A stretch of 33,909 nucleotides of DNA, from positions 1-33,909 of the forward strand of contig JACJWN010000017.1 of NCBI GenBank assembly GCA_020637165.1. Reading direction: 5' to 3'. This document shows positions 23,645 to 32,487 of this stretch, piece after piece (the first letter of the stretch is position 1; the number at the start of each line of letters is the position of its first letter). The notes under the pieces were generated by a model. It saw nothing but the letters and a program-made list of their open reading frames with translations, made no database searches and was not told where the DNA came from. This stretch comes from Mycolicibacterium sp. Lineage in GTDB: Bacteria; Actinomycetota; Actinomycetes; Mycobacteriales; Mycobacteriaceae. The position numbers and the translations under genes are program-made.

Positions 23645-24298
23645 TCAGTCCAGGGCCGCGACCAGGACGCCGTCGCCGAGTGGCACCAGCACCGGGTTGA
23701 GTCGGTCGTCCTCGGCGATCAGGCGCGCGGCCTCGCGTACGGCGGTCACCTCGGCGTCGTGGGCAGCCGGATCACCCGCCCGGCCGTCGAGTGAAGCGCG
23801 ATGCACGACGATCACCCCGCCGGGGCGCAGTAGCCGGACCCCTTCGGTCACGAAGTGCGACTGCTGGGTGGGGGTGGCGTCGATGAAGACCAGATCGTAG
23901 GACTCGTCGGCGAGTCGGGTGAGCACCTCCTGGGCCCGCCCGGCGATGAGCCGGGTTCTTCCGGGGCCGATGCCAGCCTCGGTGAAGGCCAGCTTCGCCA
24001 GCCGCTGATGCTCCGGTTCGACGTCGATCGTGGTGAGCACACCGTCCTCGCGCATCCCGGACAGCAGCCACAACCCGCTCACCCCGGCCCCGGTTCCGAC
24101 CTCCACGACCGCCCGGCCGCCGGAGAGCCGTGCCAGCAGGCTCAGCAGCGCGCCGACAGCCGGGGTCACCGCCCCCGCCCCGGCGTCGACGGCGCGCTCG
24201 CGCGCGGCGGAGACGATCTCGTCCTCAGAGATCGAGGCCTCGGCGTGAGTGAGAACCCGGTCGGCCCGGCTGCGCGCCGGTTCCTCGCTGGTGGACAT
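23645..24298 (-). CDS. O-methyltransferase family protein (Rv1220c homolog)
   Basis: A 217-residue protein of the class I cation-dependent O-methyltransferase (methyltransf_3) family: [15 protein letters not shown] cap region, [19 protein letters not shown] (SAM loop), [13 protein letters not shown], and DLVFIDATP. In the family the Asp in the last motif and a later Asp-Asn pair bind the metal. Here the usual Asp-Ala-Asp has become Asp-Ala-Thr, and the Asp-Asn position reads VVHRASLDG, so metal binding is doubtful. M. tuberculosis Rv1220c also lacks the Asp-Asn. It is divergent from sigE, as in M. tuberculosis. Start ATG 24298 has a TANNNT box seven bases upstream. Confidence 0.9.
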   Translation of the reverse strand: MSTSEEPARSRADRVLTHAEASISEDEIVSAARERAVDAGAGAVTPAVGALLSLLARLSGGRAVVEVGTGAGVSGLWLLSGMREDGVLTTIDVEPEHQRLAKLAFTEAGIGPGRTRLIAGRAQEVLTRLADESYDLVFIDATPTQQSHFVTEGVRLLRPGGVIVVHRASLDGRAGDPAAHDAEVTAVREAARLIAEDDRLNPVLVPLGDGVLVAALD

Positions 24299-24305
24299 TC
24301 TCAGC

Positions 24306-24311
24306 AGCGTA
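24306..24311 (-). promoter_or_regulatory. Candidate leaderless promoter -10 (TACGCT) for the Rv1220c homolog
   Basis: Minus-strand TACGCT is followed by seven bases and the ATG at 24298, fitting a leaderless transcript. Confidence 0.45.
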
Positions 24312-24339
24312 GATCAAGTGTGGCGGCTCGTGGGCAGGC

Positions 24340-24505
24340 GCGCCAAGCCAGTCACCAGACGGGTAGACACGCCGATGGAAGCATGTCTAAGAAAATTGCT
24401 CATAAATGACGTTTCGCTGACATTTGCCCAGTTGAAAGCCCATTAAAGCTGTGTTTCTCAGTCAACGTTCAGTTTGCCCATAGCGGACACACAAGAGGCT
24501 AGGGC
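24340..24505 (+). promoter_or_regulatory. AT-rich sigE control region with TCTCAG-type repeat
   Basis: About 165 bases upstream of sigE are far more AT-rich than the surroundings. Within them TTTCTCAG (24454-24461) and GTTCAGTT (24467-24474) form a loose direct repeat, reminiscent of the two-part MprA boxes described upstream of mycobacterial sigE. M. tuberculosis sigE has several promoters, including MprA- and SigH-dependent ones. I could not identify a clear GGAAC/GTT sigma-E or sigma-H promoter here. Confidence 0.35.
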
Positions 24506-25294
24506 ATGCTAACCCGCATGACGATCCAAACCTGCTGGACGGGGAATACCCCTCGACGGGTTGGCGTTATGCCTCATGACGCGCCCGGCGCCTCGGCGCA
24601 CGAGTCAGCGGCGCATAAGTCCAAGCCGCTTGAACAAGGGGAGGATCCCACGACCACCACACTGATGACACCAGTCACCATGTCGCACGTCGGTGAAAAC
24701 GACAGCGACGGCTGGGTTGAGCCGTCCGAGGAGTTGCAGGGCACCGCGGTGTTCGACGCGACCGGCGATCGCACGGCGATGCCGTCCTGGGACGAACTGG
24801 TGCGTCAGCATGCCGACCGGGTCTACCGGCTGGCCTACCGGCTTTCTGGTAACCGGCATGATGCGGAGGACCTCACCCAGGAGACCTTCATCAGGGTGTT
24901 CCGCTCGGTGAAGAACTACCAGCCCGGCACCTTCGAGGGCTGGCTGCACCGCATCACCACGAATCTCTTCCTGGACATGGTCCGTCGGCGTGCGCGCATC
25001 CGCATGGAGGCGCTGCCGGACGACTATGACCGGGTTCCTGCCGACGAGCCCAACCCCGAGCAGATCTATCACGACTCCCGGCTTGGGCCGGACTTGCAGG
25101 CTGCCCTGGATTCACTTCCGCCGGAATTCCGTGCCGCAGTGGTCCTGTGCGACATCGAGGGCCTGTCTTATGAGGAGATCGGGGCAACCCTCGGGGTCAA
25201 ACTGGGCACGGTGCGCAGCCGAATCCACCGTGGTCGGCAGGCGTTGCGCGATTACCTGGCCACCAACGGCCGCGCTGAGGCCGAGTCGGCCTGA
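24506..25294 (+). CDS. sigE: SigE, ECF RNA polymerase sigma factor
   Basis: Directs transcription of envelope, detergent and heat-stress genes. Up to 262 residues: a poorly conserved Thr/Ser-rich N-terminal extension (to about 88), sigma region 2 ([59 protein letters not shown]), a short linker, and sigma region 4 ([42 protein letters not shown]). It is almost identical to M. tuberculosis SigE (Rv1221) from [11 protein letters not shown] onward. The start is uncertain: ATGs at 24506, 24518 and 24569 are all in frame, and alternative SigE starts are known in M. tuberculosis. It is followed by its anti-sigma gene, which controls it post-translationally. Confidence 0.96.
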   Translation: MLTRMTIQTCWTGNTPRRVGVMPHDAPGASAHESAAHKSKPLEQGEDPTTTTLMTPVTMSHVGENDSDGWVEPSEELQGTAVFDATGDRTAMPSWDELVRQHADRVYRLAYRLSGNRHDAEDLTQETFIRVFRSVKNYQPGTFEGWLHRITTNLFLDMVRRRARIRMEALPDDYDRVPADEPNPEQIYHDSRLGPDLQAALDSLPPEFRAAVVLCDIEGLSYEEIGATLGVKLGTVRSRIHRGRQALRDYLATNGRAEAESA

Positions 25295-25346
25295 CGCGCC
25301 ACGCCTCGAGTAACCGTCCCAGCATGTCATCACGCCATTTTCGCGC

Positions 25347-25352
25347 TACATT
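25347..25352 (+). promoter_or_regulatory. Possible -10 box (TACATT) for rseA
   Basis: TACATT in the 128-base gap between sigE and rseA fits TANNNT and would allow the anti-sigma gene to be expressed apart from sigE. Weak support. Confidence 0.25.
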
Positions 25353-25422
25353 CGATCTGAGCGCGTCGCGGCGCCGAGCCTTCGCTGCGAACGCGACGAC
25401 GTGCCGGAGAGGAGCGCAGGCG

Positions 25423-25818
25423 ATGGTCGATCCGGGAGACGTCTTCCGTCGCGCCCTTTCCTGGCTGCCGGCGAACTTCGTCTCGGTTGACGATTCCGCG
25501 CTCAACGCCCCACGGCAGTTCAGTTCTACCGAGCACCTCTCCAGCGAGGCCGTCGCCGCCTATGTCGACGGCGAACTGCCGATGAAGGCCCACCTGCGGG
25601 CGGGTGGGCATCTGTCGTTATGTCCGCAATGCGCCGCCGAGGTTGATGCCCAGAGCCAGGCCCGAGCCGCCCTGAGGGAATCCCGCCCAGTCACCATGCC
25701 CAGCACCCTGATGGGGATGCTGTCCCAGATCCCGCAGTCCGCCCCCGACGAGCCGGTGCTCCCGCTCGACGGTCAACAGGGCCGCGGCGCACCCCGGGGC
25801 CGGCGCAAGCGCCGGTAG
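25423..25818 (+). CDS. rseA: RseA, zinc-associated anti-sigma-E factor
   Basis: Binds and inactivates SigE. A 131-residue soluble protein with the HxxxCxxC zinc-associated anti-sigma signature in HLSLCPQC, in a domain spanning about residues 26-75 (RQFSSTEHLSSEAVAAYVDGELPMKAHL before it). It matches M. tuberculosis RseA (Rv1222), whose release from SigE involves redox and PknB/ClpC1P2 degradation. The C-terminal tail is shorter than the M. tuberculosis one and ends Arg-Lys-Arg-Arg. ATG at 25423 (MVDPGDVFRRALSWLP) aligns with the ortholog; an upstream in-frame ATG at 25324 adds unrelated Arg-rich residues. A GGAGAGGAG patch lies upstream. Confidence 0.94.
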   Translation: MVDPGDVFRRALSWLPANFVSVDDSALNAPRQFSSTEHLSSEAVAAYVDGELPMKAHLRAGGHLSLCPQCAAEVDAQSQARAALRESRPVTMPSTLMGMLSQIPQSAPDEPVLPLDGQQGRGAPRGRRKRR

Positions 25819-25864
25819 GGTGAAGGTCACCACCGAGCGGCGTTTCCCGCTGTTGCGCTGCTCC

Positions 25865-25890
25865 GCGTTCGGATACCCAGCGTTCGGATA
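25865..25890 (+). repeat. 11-base direct repeat just before htrA
   Basis: GCGTTCGGATA occurs at 25865-25875 and 25880-25890 with a 15-base period, ending 10 bases before the TTG at 25901. It could be a tandem regulator site or a simple duplication. The second copy includes the start of a TAG stop that closes the reading frame upstream of htrA. Confidence 0.5.
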
Positions 25891-25891
25891 G

Positions 25892-27397
<1,506 letters not shown>

Positions 27398-27415
27398 GTC
27401 AAGGGACGTCTGACG

Positions 27416-27823
27416 ATGTTCGCCAACATCGGGTGGGGCGAGATGCTCCTGCTGGTCGTCGTCGGCCTGGTGGTACTGGGGCCGGAGCGGCTGCCCGGCG
27501 CCATCAGTTGGGCGGCGGGGGCGATCCGGCAGGCCCGCGACTATCTCACCGGTGCTACCAAGGAACTACGCGAGGAACTCGGCCCCGAGTTCGAGGATTT
27601 GCGTCAGCCGCTCAGCGAGTTGCAGAAGCTCCGTGGGATGACCCCCCGGGCGGCGATCACCAAGCATCTCCTCGACGGCGACGACTCGCTGCTCACCGGC
27701 AATTTCGACAGCCCGCCGGCGGGGCAGGAGCGCGGCGAGCGGAGAACGGAGAAACCGCAGAGCACGCCCGCTGCGCCGCAGACCCCCGGTGCCCCGGCCC
27801 CGTTCGACTCCGACGCGACCTGA
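27416..27823 (+). CDS. tatB: TatB, twin-arginine translocase subunit
   Basis: Forms the substrate receptor with TatC for export of folded proteins. The 135-residue protein has the TatA/B layout: short periplasmic N-terminus ([11 protein letters not shown]), one transmembrane helix (about 8-22, [17 protein letters not shown] with the conserved Gly-Pro hinge), an amphipathic helix ([16 protein letters not shown]), and a polar Pro-rich tail. The Glu at position 9 in the membrane entry is typical of TatB. It matches M. tuberculosis TatB (Rv1224). Eighteen bases separate it from htrA, so the two are probably co-transcribed. It is convergent with mrp, with five bases between the stops. Confidence 0.95.
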   Translation: MFANIGWGEMLLLVVVGLVVLGPERLPGAISWAAGAIRQARDYLTGATKELREELGPEFEDLRQPLSELQKLRGMTPRAAITKHLLDGDDSLLTGNFDSPPAGQERGERRTEKPQSTPAAPQTPGAPAPFDSDAT

Positions 27824-27828
27824 GGCCG

Positions 27829-28971
27829 CTAACGGCCCGCAGGGTCCAGGCCCAGCGACATCCCGGCCAGGCCGCGCCGCCGAGCTGTCAGCTTGTCGGC
27901 GATGCCGCGCAGGGCGCTGCCCGCCGCGGAGTCCGGTGCCGACAAGACCAATGGGACGCCGGAGTCGCCGGCCGAAACCAGCGCCGGATCCAACGGGACC
28001 TTTCCCAGCAGGGGAACGTCGGCTCCAACGGCCCGGGTCAGCCGCTCGGCCACCTGCTCGCCCCCTCCCTCGCCGAAGATCTGCATCGTCGTGCCGTCGG
28101 GCAGGAGAAGACCCGACATGTTCTCCACCACCCCGACGATGCGCTGACGGGTCTGCAACGCGATCGCACCGGCGCGCTCGGCGACCTCCGCGGCGGCAGC
28201 CTGCGGGGTGGTGACCACGATGATCTCCGCCCCCGGCAGCAGCTGGGCCACCGAGATGGCCACATCCCCGGTCCCCGGCGGCAGGTCCAGCAGCAGCACG
28301 TCGAGATCGCCCCAGTAGACGTCGGCCAGGAACTGTTGCAGCGCGCGGTGCAGCATCGGCCCGCGCCAGACGACGGGGGTGTTGCCCTGGGTGAACTGGG
28401 CGATCGAGATGACCTTCACCTCGTGGGCGACCGGCGGCAGGATCATCGACTCCACCTGGGTGGGCCGGTCGGTCGTGCCCATCATCCGCGGTACCGAATG
28501 GCCGTAGATATCGGCGTCGAGCAGGCCGACGGCCAGGCCGCGGGCGGCCAGGGCGGCCGCGAGGTTGACGGTGACGCTGGACTTGCCGACGCCGCCCTTG
28601 CCCGAGGCCACCGCGTACACCCGGGTCAGCGATCCGGGCTGGGCGAAGGGGATGACCGGTTCGGCCGACAGGCCCTGGTCGCCGCGAAGTTGCTTGCGCA
28701 ACTCGGTGCGCTGTTCGTCGTTCATCACGTCGAGGTCCACGCTGATCGCTCCGGTGCCGGGCACGTCGGCGACCACGGCGGCGACGCGTTCGGTGATCTC
28801 GGCTTTCTTCGGGCACGCCGCGGTGGTCAGGTAGATCTCGACATGGGTGGCGCCGTCAGCGCCGACGGTGACGTTCTTGACCATGTTGAGTTCGGTGATC
28901 GGCCGACGCAGTTCGGGGTCGATGACCTTGGCCAGTGCGGTGCGGACGGCTCTTTCCAGTTCGGTGCTCAT
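27829..28971 (-). CDS. mrp: Mrp/ApbC-family P-loop ATPase, iron-sulfur carrier type
   Basis: A 380-residue Mrp/NBP35-family protein. An N-terminal MIP18/DUF59 domain (DPELRRPITELNMVKNV, about residues 10-90) is followed by an ATPase domain with the deviant Walker A SGKGGVGKSSV, the switch VLLLDLPPGTGD, and conserved TQGNTPVVWRGPM and ENMSG blocks. Family members help assemble or transfer Fe-S clusters, but the C-terminal CPxC cluster-binding motif of bacterial ApbC is not visible, as in M. tuberculosis Mrp (Rv1229c). The function could therefore differ. ATG at 28971 has a TANNNT box eight bases upstream; the longer frame to 29094 adds an unconserved extension overlapping the neighbour's region. 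Confidence 0.93.
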   Translation of the reverse strand: MSTELERAVRTALAKVIDPELRRPITELNMVKNVTVGADGATHVEIYLTTAACPKKAEITERVAAVVADVPGTGAISVDLDVMNDEQRTELRKQLRGDQGLSAEPVIPFAQPGSLTRVYAVASGKGGVGKSSVTVNLAAALAARGLAVGLLDADIYGHSVPRMMGTTDRPTQVESMILPPVAHEVKVISIAQFTQGNTPVVWRGPMLHRALQQFLADVYWGDLDVLLLDLPPGTGDVAISVAQLLPGAEIIVVTTPQAAAAEVAERAGAIALQTRQRIVGVVENMSGLLLPDGTTMQIFGEGGGEQVAERLTRAVGADVPLLGKVPLDPALVSAGDSGVPLVLSAPDSAAGSALRGIADKLTARRRGLAGMSLGLDPAGR

Positions 28972-28979
28972 CGCAGCCG

Positions 28980-28985
28980 AGTCTA
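28980..28985 (-). promoter_or_regulatory. Candidate leaderless promoter -10 (TAGACT) for mrp
   Basis: Minus-strand TAGACT is followed by eight bases and the ATG at 28971. Its place inside the 79-base gap to the upstream gene implies mrp is transcribed on its own. Confidence 0.4.
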
Positions 28986-29050
28986 GAGCCGTGCCGTCCG
29001 GCGGATTCGCCGGGGAACTTGAAGCGTCCGGAGGTCGGGTGGCGCGGAGG

Positions 29051-30532
29051 TCAGGCGGCGGGACCGGGCAACGCGCCGTGCACCGGGGGCACATCGGCGG
29101 GCGGTGCCGGGGCGGGGGCTGGAGCCATCCACGGTGGAGTCTGCGGACCTGGCACCGCGGGTGCCTCGGCGGCGGCCGGCGGCATACCGGGCAGCGAACC
29201 GGGAGCCGGGGGCATTCCCGGCAGCGGACCCGGAGCCGGGGGCATTCCCGGCAGCGGACCCGGAGCCGGGGGCATTCCCGGCAGCGGTGCCGCCGCGGGC
29301 GGGGCCACCTCCGCCGCGGGTGCAGGCGCGCCGGGGCCGGGCAGCGGACCGGACCCGACCAGCGGGCCGGCCCCGGGCGCGGGCGCCATACCGGGCAGCG
29401 GCCCCTGCGGTGTCAGCCAGGAAGGCGGCTCCTGCGGGGTCATCCACGGCAACTGCGTCGTCGGCTGCATCCACGGCGGCAAGTCCGGCGTCGGAACCGT
29501 CTCCGACGGAGCCAACTGCGAGGCCATGCAAATGACCTGACAGCCGTGCTCCGGAATGACGCCTTCGGCGGGCCCGGGCATCGGGCCGGGCAGCATCTGG
29601 CCGGCGGCGGTGCTGTTACCCATCAGCTGGGTCAACGCGTCGCCGGTATGCAGACCGGTGAGATCGGGGGTGAGGCTGTCCGGAGTCTCCAGGTGGCCGT
29701 CGCTGAGGACGGGCACCGGGCCGCTGATCGGCGGAAGGTCAATCGGGGCGACGCCGGTGGCGTACGCGGCTGCCCAGCCCATCACGTTCTCGGCATACGC
29801 CATCGAATTGTTGTAGCGCAGGATCGCGGTCAGGACCTGGGCCTGGTTGCGCAGGTTCAGTCCGCCGCTGCACAGGTAGCGGGCCGCCCCGAGGGCGGCG
29901 TCGAAGATGTTCTGCGGATCGGCCTTGCCGTCACCGTCGCCGTCGGAGGCGTACCGGGACCAGGTACCCGGCAGGAACTGCATGGGACCCATGGCGCGGG
30001 CGTACACGGCCCGTCCGCCCACATTGCTCTGCACGATCACTTCGTTTCCGGGCAGGCTGCCGTCGAGCACTGGTCCGTAAATCGGCCGCACGGCGGTACC
30101 GCTGGAATCGGTGGCGCCGCCGTTGGCATGCGAGGACTCGATGCGGCCGATACCGGCCAGCAGGTTCCAGCTGACACCGCAGCCCGGCGTGGTGGCGGCC
30201 ATGGTCTGTTCTGCCTTGCGGTAAGCCGTCAGCGCCATCGCCGGAATCCGCATCCCGCCCGGGGAACTGATCACGGCGGCCGGCGGGGGAGGCCCGAGAG
30301 CGGTGGCCGCGAATCGGAAGTCGGCTGGGCGTTTGGTCATCGCCACCACTGAGGCGCCCTCGGTCTGGGCCGGTTCGGCGACCGCCTGTGCGGTCATGTC
30401 GTCGCTCGGGGCCGAGGTCCCGACACCGCTGGGAGCGGCCGCGACGGCGCCGGCCAAGACGACCGGCGTCAGCACGACGACACCGAACGCCGGTGCCCGC
30501 ACCACCCGGTTGAGCCCGTGCCGTATCCGCAC
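29051..30532 (-). CDS. Secreted lytic transglycosylase-like protein with Pro-rich repeat tail (Rv1230c homolog)
   Basis: A 493-residue exported protein. Residues about 12-33 form a signal peptide or anchor. A transglycosylase SLT/MltB-like domain spans about 100-270, with the catalytic Glu in GIGRIESSHANGG and the AMGPMQFLPGTWSRYASDGDGDG motif (the Asp-rich segment resembles a Ca site), then RYNNSMAYAENVMGW. It would cleave peptidoglycan glycan strands. The C-terminal 170 residues are Pro/Ala/Gly-rich, with decapeptide repeats of PLPGMPPAPG, probably a wall-spanning or flexible tail. Two Cys near 330 (HGCQVICM) may pair. Start is GTG at 30532. It matches M. tuberculosis Rv1230c in position and domain; tail length differs between species. 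Confidence 0.88.
   Translation of the reverse strand: MRIRHGLNRVVRAPAFGVVVLTPVVLAGAVAAAPSGVGTSAPSDDMTAQAVAEPAQTEGASVVAMTKRPADFRFAATALGPPPPAAVISSPGGMRIPAMALTAYRKAEQTMAATTPGCGVSWNLLAGIGRIESSHANGGATDSSGTAVRPIYGPVLDGSLPGNEVIVQSNVGGRAVYARAMGPMQFLPGTWSRYASDGDGDGKADPQNIFDAALGAARYLCSGGLNLRNQAQVLTAILRYNNSMAYAENVMGWAAAYATGVAPIDLPPISGPVPVLSDGHLETPDSLTPDLTGLHTGDALTQLMGNSTAAGQMLPGPMPGPAEGVIPEHGCQVICMASQLAPSETVPTPDLPPWMQPTTQLPWMTPQEPPSWLTPQGPLPGMAPAPGAGPLVGSGPLPGPGAPAPAAEVAPPAAAPLPGMPPAPGPLPGMPPAPGPLPGMPPAPGSLPGMPPAAAEAPAVPGPQTPPWMAPAPAPAPPADVPPVHGALPGPAA
29191..29280. repeat. Three tandem 30-bp repeats inside the transglycosylase gene
   Basis: Units at 29191-29220, 29221-29250 and 29251-29280. The last two are identical and the first differs at two bases. 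Each encodes one decapeptide of the PLPGMPPAPG type in frame on the minus strand, and partial related units flank the array. A candidate variable-number repeat. Confidence 0.9.
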
Positions 30533-30612
30533 TTTGCCGTCCTCGCAGAGAGTTCCGAACTAGTAAACCTCGTCACCATACCCAAGGCGGTGACGCCGCG
30601 GATGCGCATTGG

Positions 30613-31167
30613 TCAGTTGTCATCCCCCGAATTTCGTGATCCGCTGATTTTCTTGGGCTGGCGGACCGGGGAGTCCTTCTTGCGCGGTCGCGGCGCGGCG
30701 GGTTGCAGAGTCTCCAGAAGCTCGCGTACCTCCTCGAGTTCACGGCGAAGGTAGTCGCGCGTCGCCACCTCGCCGACCGCCAGTCGCAGGGCGGCCAGCT
30801 CGCGGGCCAGGAACTCGGTGTCGGCCTTGGTCTGCTCGGCCCGGCGGCGGTCCTCCTCCAAGGAGACCTTGTCGCGGTTCTCCTGACGGTTCTGGGCGAG
30901 CAGGATCAATGGTGCGGCGTAGGCGGCCTGTGTCGAGAACGCCAGGTTGAGAAGGATGAACGGGTAAGGATCCCAGCGCAGGCTGACCGCGAAGAGGTTC
31001 AGGGCTATCCAGACGATGACGATGATGGTCTGCCACACCAGATAGCGGCCGGTGCCCAGGAACCGGGCGACCGACTCGCTGGCCCGGCCCACGACTTCCG
31101 GGTCGAGGTTGAACGACGGCCGCCGCGAGGTGAGCGGAGTGTCCAGGCGCTGACGAGGATCGCTCAC
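30613..31167 (-). CDS. DUF1003 membrane protein (Rv1231c homolog)
   Basis: A 184-residue protein with the DUF1003 core: a short basic start, FLGTGRYLVWQTIIVIVWIALNL (first helix), WDPYPFILLNLAFSTQAAYAAPLILLAQNRQ (second helix and conserved Asn-Arg-Gln), then a charged coiled-coil region (DRRRAEQTKADTEFLARELA to EEVRELLETL) and a basic tail. The family is widespread and its function unsettled. Its ATG overlaps the stop of the upstream MgtE-N/CBS gene by four bases (ATGA), so the two are translationally coupled and probably act together, perhaps in divalent-cation handling by analogy with MgtE. That link is inference. Confidence 0.9.
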   Translation of the reverse strand: MSDPRQRLDTPLTSRRPSFNLDPEVVGRASESVARFLGTGRYLVWQTIIVIVWIALNLFAVSLRWDPYPFILLNLAFSTQAAYAAPLILLAQNRQENRDKVSLEEDRRRAEQTKADTEFLARELAALRLAVGEVATRDYLRRELEEVRELLETLQPAAPRPRKKDSPVRQPKKISGSRNSGDDN

Positions 31168-32462
31168 CGCTGCGGCCCCCCGATCACGCTCGTGTCGGCG
31201 TCCTCGAAGGTCTCCCGCCAGTCAGGGGGCAGCAGGTGGTCGAGAACGTCGTCGACGGTGACCGCGCCGAGCAAATGTCCCTCGTTATCGACGACCGGCC
31301 CGCAAACCAGGTTGTAGGCGGCGAAGTAGCGGGTCACCCCGCCCAGCGCGGAGTCCGGGTTCAGACTGGGCAGGTCGCTGTCGACGATCCCGCTGACCAG
31401 GTTGGCCGGAGGTTCGCGCAGTAACGCCTGGAGGTGCACGCAGCCCAGGTAGCGGCCGGTCGGGGTGGCCGTGGGGGGACGCACGACGAACACCAGGGAG
31501 GCCAGCGCCGGTGTGAGGTCGGGATCGCGGGCTCGGGCCAGGGCCTCGGCCACGGTGGTATCCGGTGCCAGCACCACCGGATCGGAGGTCATCAGGCCGC
31601 CGGCGGTGTCGGGGGAGTGGCTGAGCAGCCGCCGCACCGACTCGGAGTCCTCCGGGTCCATTTGCCGCAGCAGCGCCTCGGCCTCGGTGGGATTCATGAC
31701 CCCGAGCAGGTCGGCGGCGTCGTCGGGGTCCATCGCCTCGAGCACGTCGGCGGCACGTTCGCTGTCCAGTTGGCGCAGCAGTTCGGTCTGATCGTCGGCG
31801 GAGAGTTCCTGCAGGATGTCGGCCACGCGTTCGTCGTCGAGGGCGGCGATCACCTCGGTGCGGCGTTTGGAGGGCAGATCGCGCAGCGCATCGGCCACCT
31901 CGATCGGGCGCTGACCCTCGAACTGGTGGAGCAATTGCGCCACCCCCTGGCCGGGCATCGCCAGCCCGGACGGGGTGAGTCCGGCGACGTTCTGCCACTC
32001 CACCACCGCGACGGCCCCGCGCCGCCCGAGCCGGCGCTGGCTGCGCACCGCCACCCGGGTGACCACCCAGTCGCGGGTGCGGGTCTGTTCGATGCCCAGG
32101 TCGACCACCACCACGTCGATGCCGGCCAGCTGCTCCTGTTCGGGGTCGTCGACCCGCACCCGCGTGTCGAGCACCTGTCCGAGGACCAGGACCTCGCCCG
32201 GGCGCTGGTGAAAGCGCCGCAACGAGACGTTTCCACTGGTCAGCGTCACGGCGTTCGGTTCGATTGCGGTGACGCGCAGGATCGGAACGAAGATCCGCCG
32301 CCGGGTGGGTAACTCGACGACCAGGCCGAGGACCCGCGGCTGCTGGCGCACGACGCTGATGCTGATGACTACGTCGCGGACCCGGCCGAGGGACTCGCCG
32401 TCGGGTCCGAGCACAACCATTCCGGCCAGCCGCGCCGCATATACCCTGTGGACCGACGCCAT
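31164..32462 (-). CDS. PRC-barrel / MgtE N-terminal / CBS-domain cytosolic protein (Rv1232c homolog)
   Basis: A 432-residue protein without membrane segments. Residues about 1-160 hold PRC-barrel-like beta segments (LGPDGESLGRVRDVVIS; GRRGAVAVVEWQNV). An MgtE N-terminal superhelix follows (about 165-290, repeats such as DERVADILQELSADDQTELL, RAADVLEAMDPDDAADLLG), then a CBS pair (about 290-415) with LMTSDPVVLAPDTTVAEAL and GHLLGAVTVDDVLDHLLP. In MgtE Mg2+ channels these cytosolic domains sense Mg2+ and gate the pore; here the channel domain is absent, so it may be a stand-alone sensor or a subunit. ATG at 32462 overlaps the plus-strand ATG at 32461 and has a TACCCT box eight bases upstream. 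Confidence 0.9.
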   Translation of the reverse strand: MASVHRVYAARLAGMVVLGPDGESLGRVRDVVISISVVRQQPRVLGLVVELPTRRRIFVPILRVTAIEPNAVTLTSGNVSLRRFHQRPGEVLVLGQVLDTRVRVDDPEQEQLAGIDVVVVDLGIEQTRTRDWVVTRVAVRSQRRLGRRGAVAVVEWQNVAGLTPSGLAMPGQGVAQLLHQFEGQRPIEVADALRDLPSKRRTEVIAALDDERVADILQELSADDQTELLRQLDSERAADVLEAMDPDDAADLLGVMNPTEAEALLRQMDPEDSESVRRLLSHSPDTAGGLMTSDPVVLAPDTTVAEALARARDPDLTPALASLVFVVRPPTATPTGRYLGCVHLQALLREPPANLVSGIVDSDLPSLNPDSALGGVTRYFAAYNLVCGPVVDNEGHLLGAVTVDDVLDHLLPPDWRETFEDADTSVIGGPQR

Positions 32463-32470
32463 GACTACAA

Positions 32471-32480
32471 AGGGTAGGAG
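32471..32480. promoter_or_regulatory. Shared promoter/ribosome-site element between divergent genes
   Basis: On the minus strand 32471-32476 reads TACCCT, a candidate leaderless -10 eight bases before the ATG at 32462. On the plus strand 32473-32480 (GGTAGGAG) is a good ribosome site seven bases before the GTG at 32488. One ten-base stretch appears to serve transcription of one gene and translation of the other. Confidence 0.45.
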
Positions 32481-32487
32481 TCTGCGC

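Noticed and set aside
27433-28986. 517-residue plus-strand ORF
   Set aside because: Overlaps tatB out of frame and mrp antisense; both real genes have strong family motifs.
29191-29280. Possible CRISPR-like array
   Set aside because: Units are contiguous with no spacers and encode an in-frame Pro-rich decapeptide.
28847-30352. 501-residue plus-strand ORF with repetitive Gly/Arg/Ser segments
   Set aside because: Antisense shadow of the lytic transglycosylase; its repeats mirror the 30-bp array.
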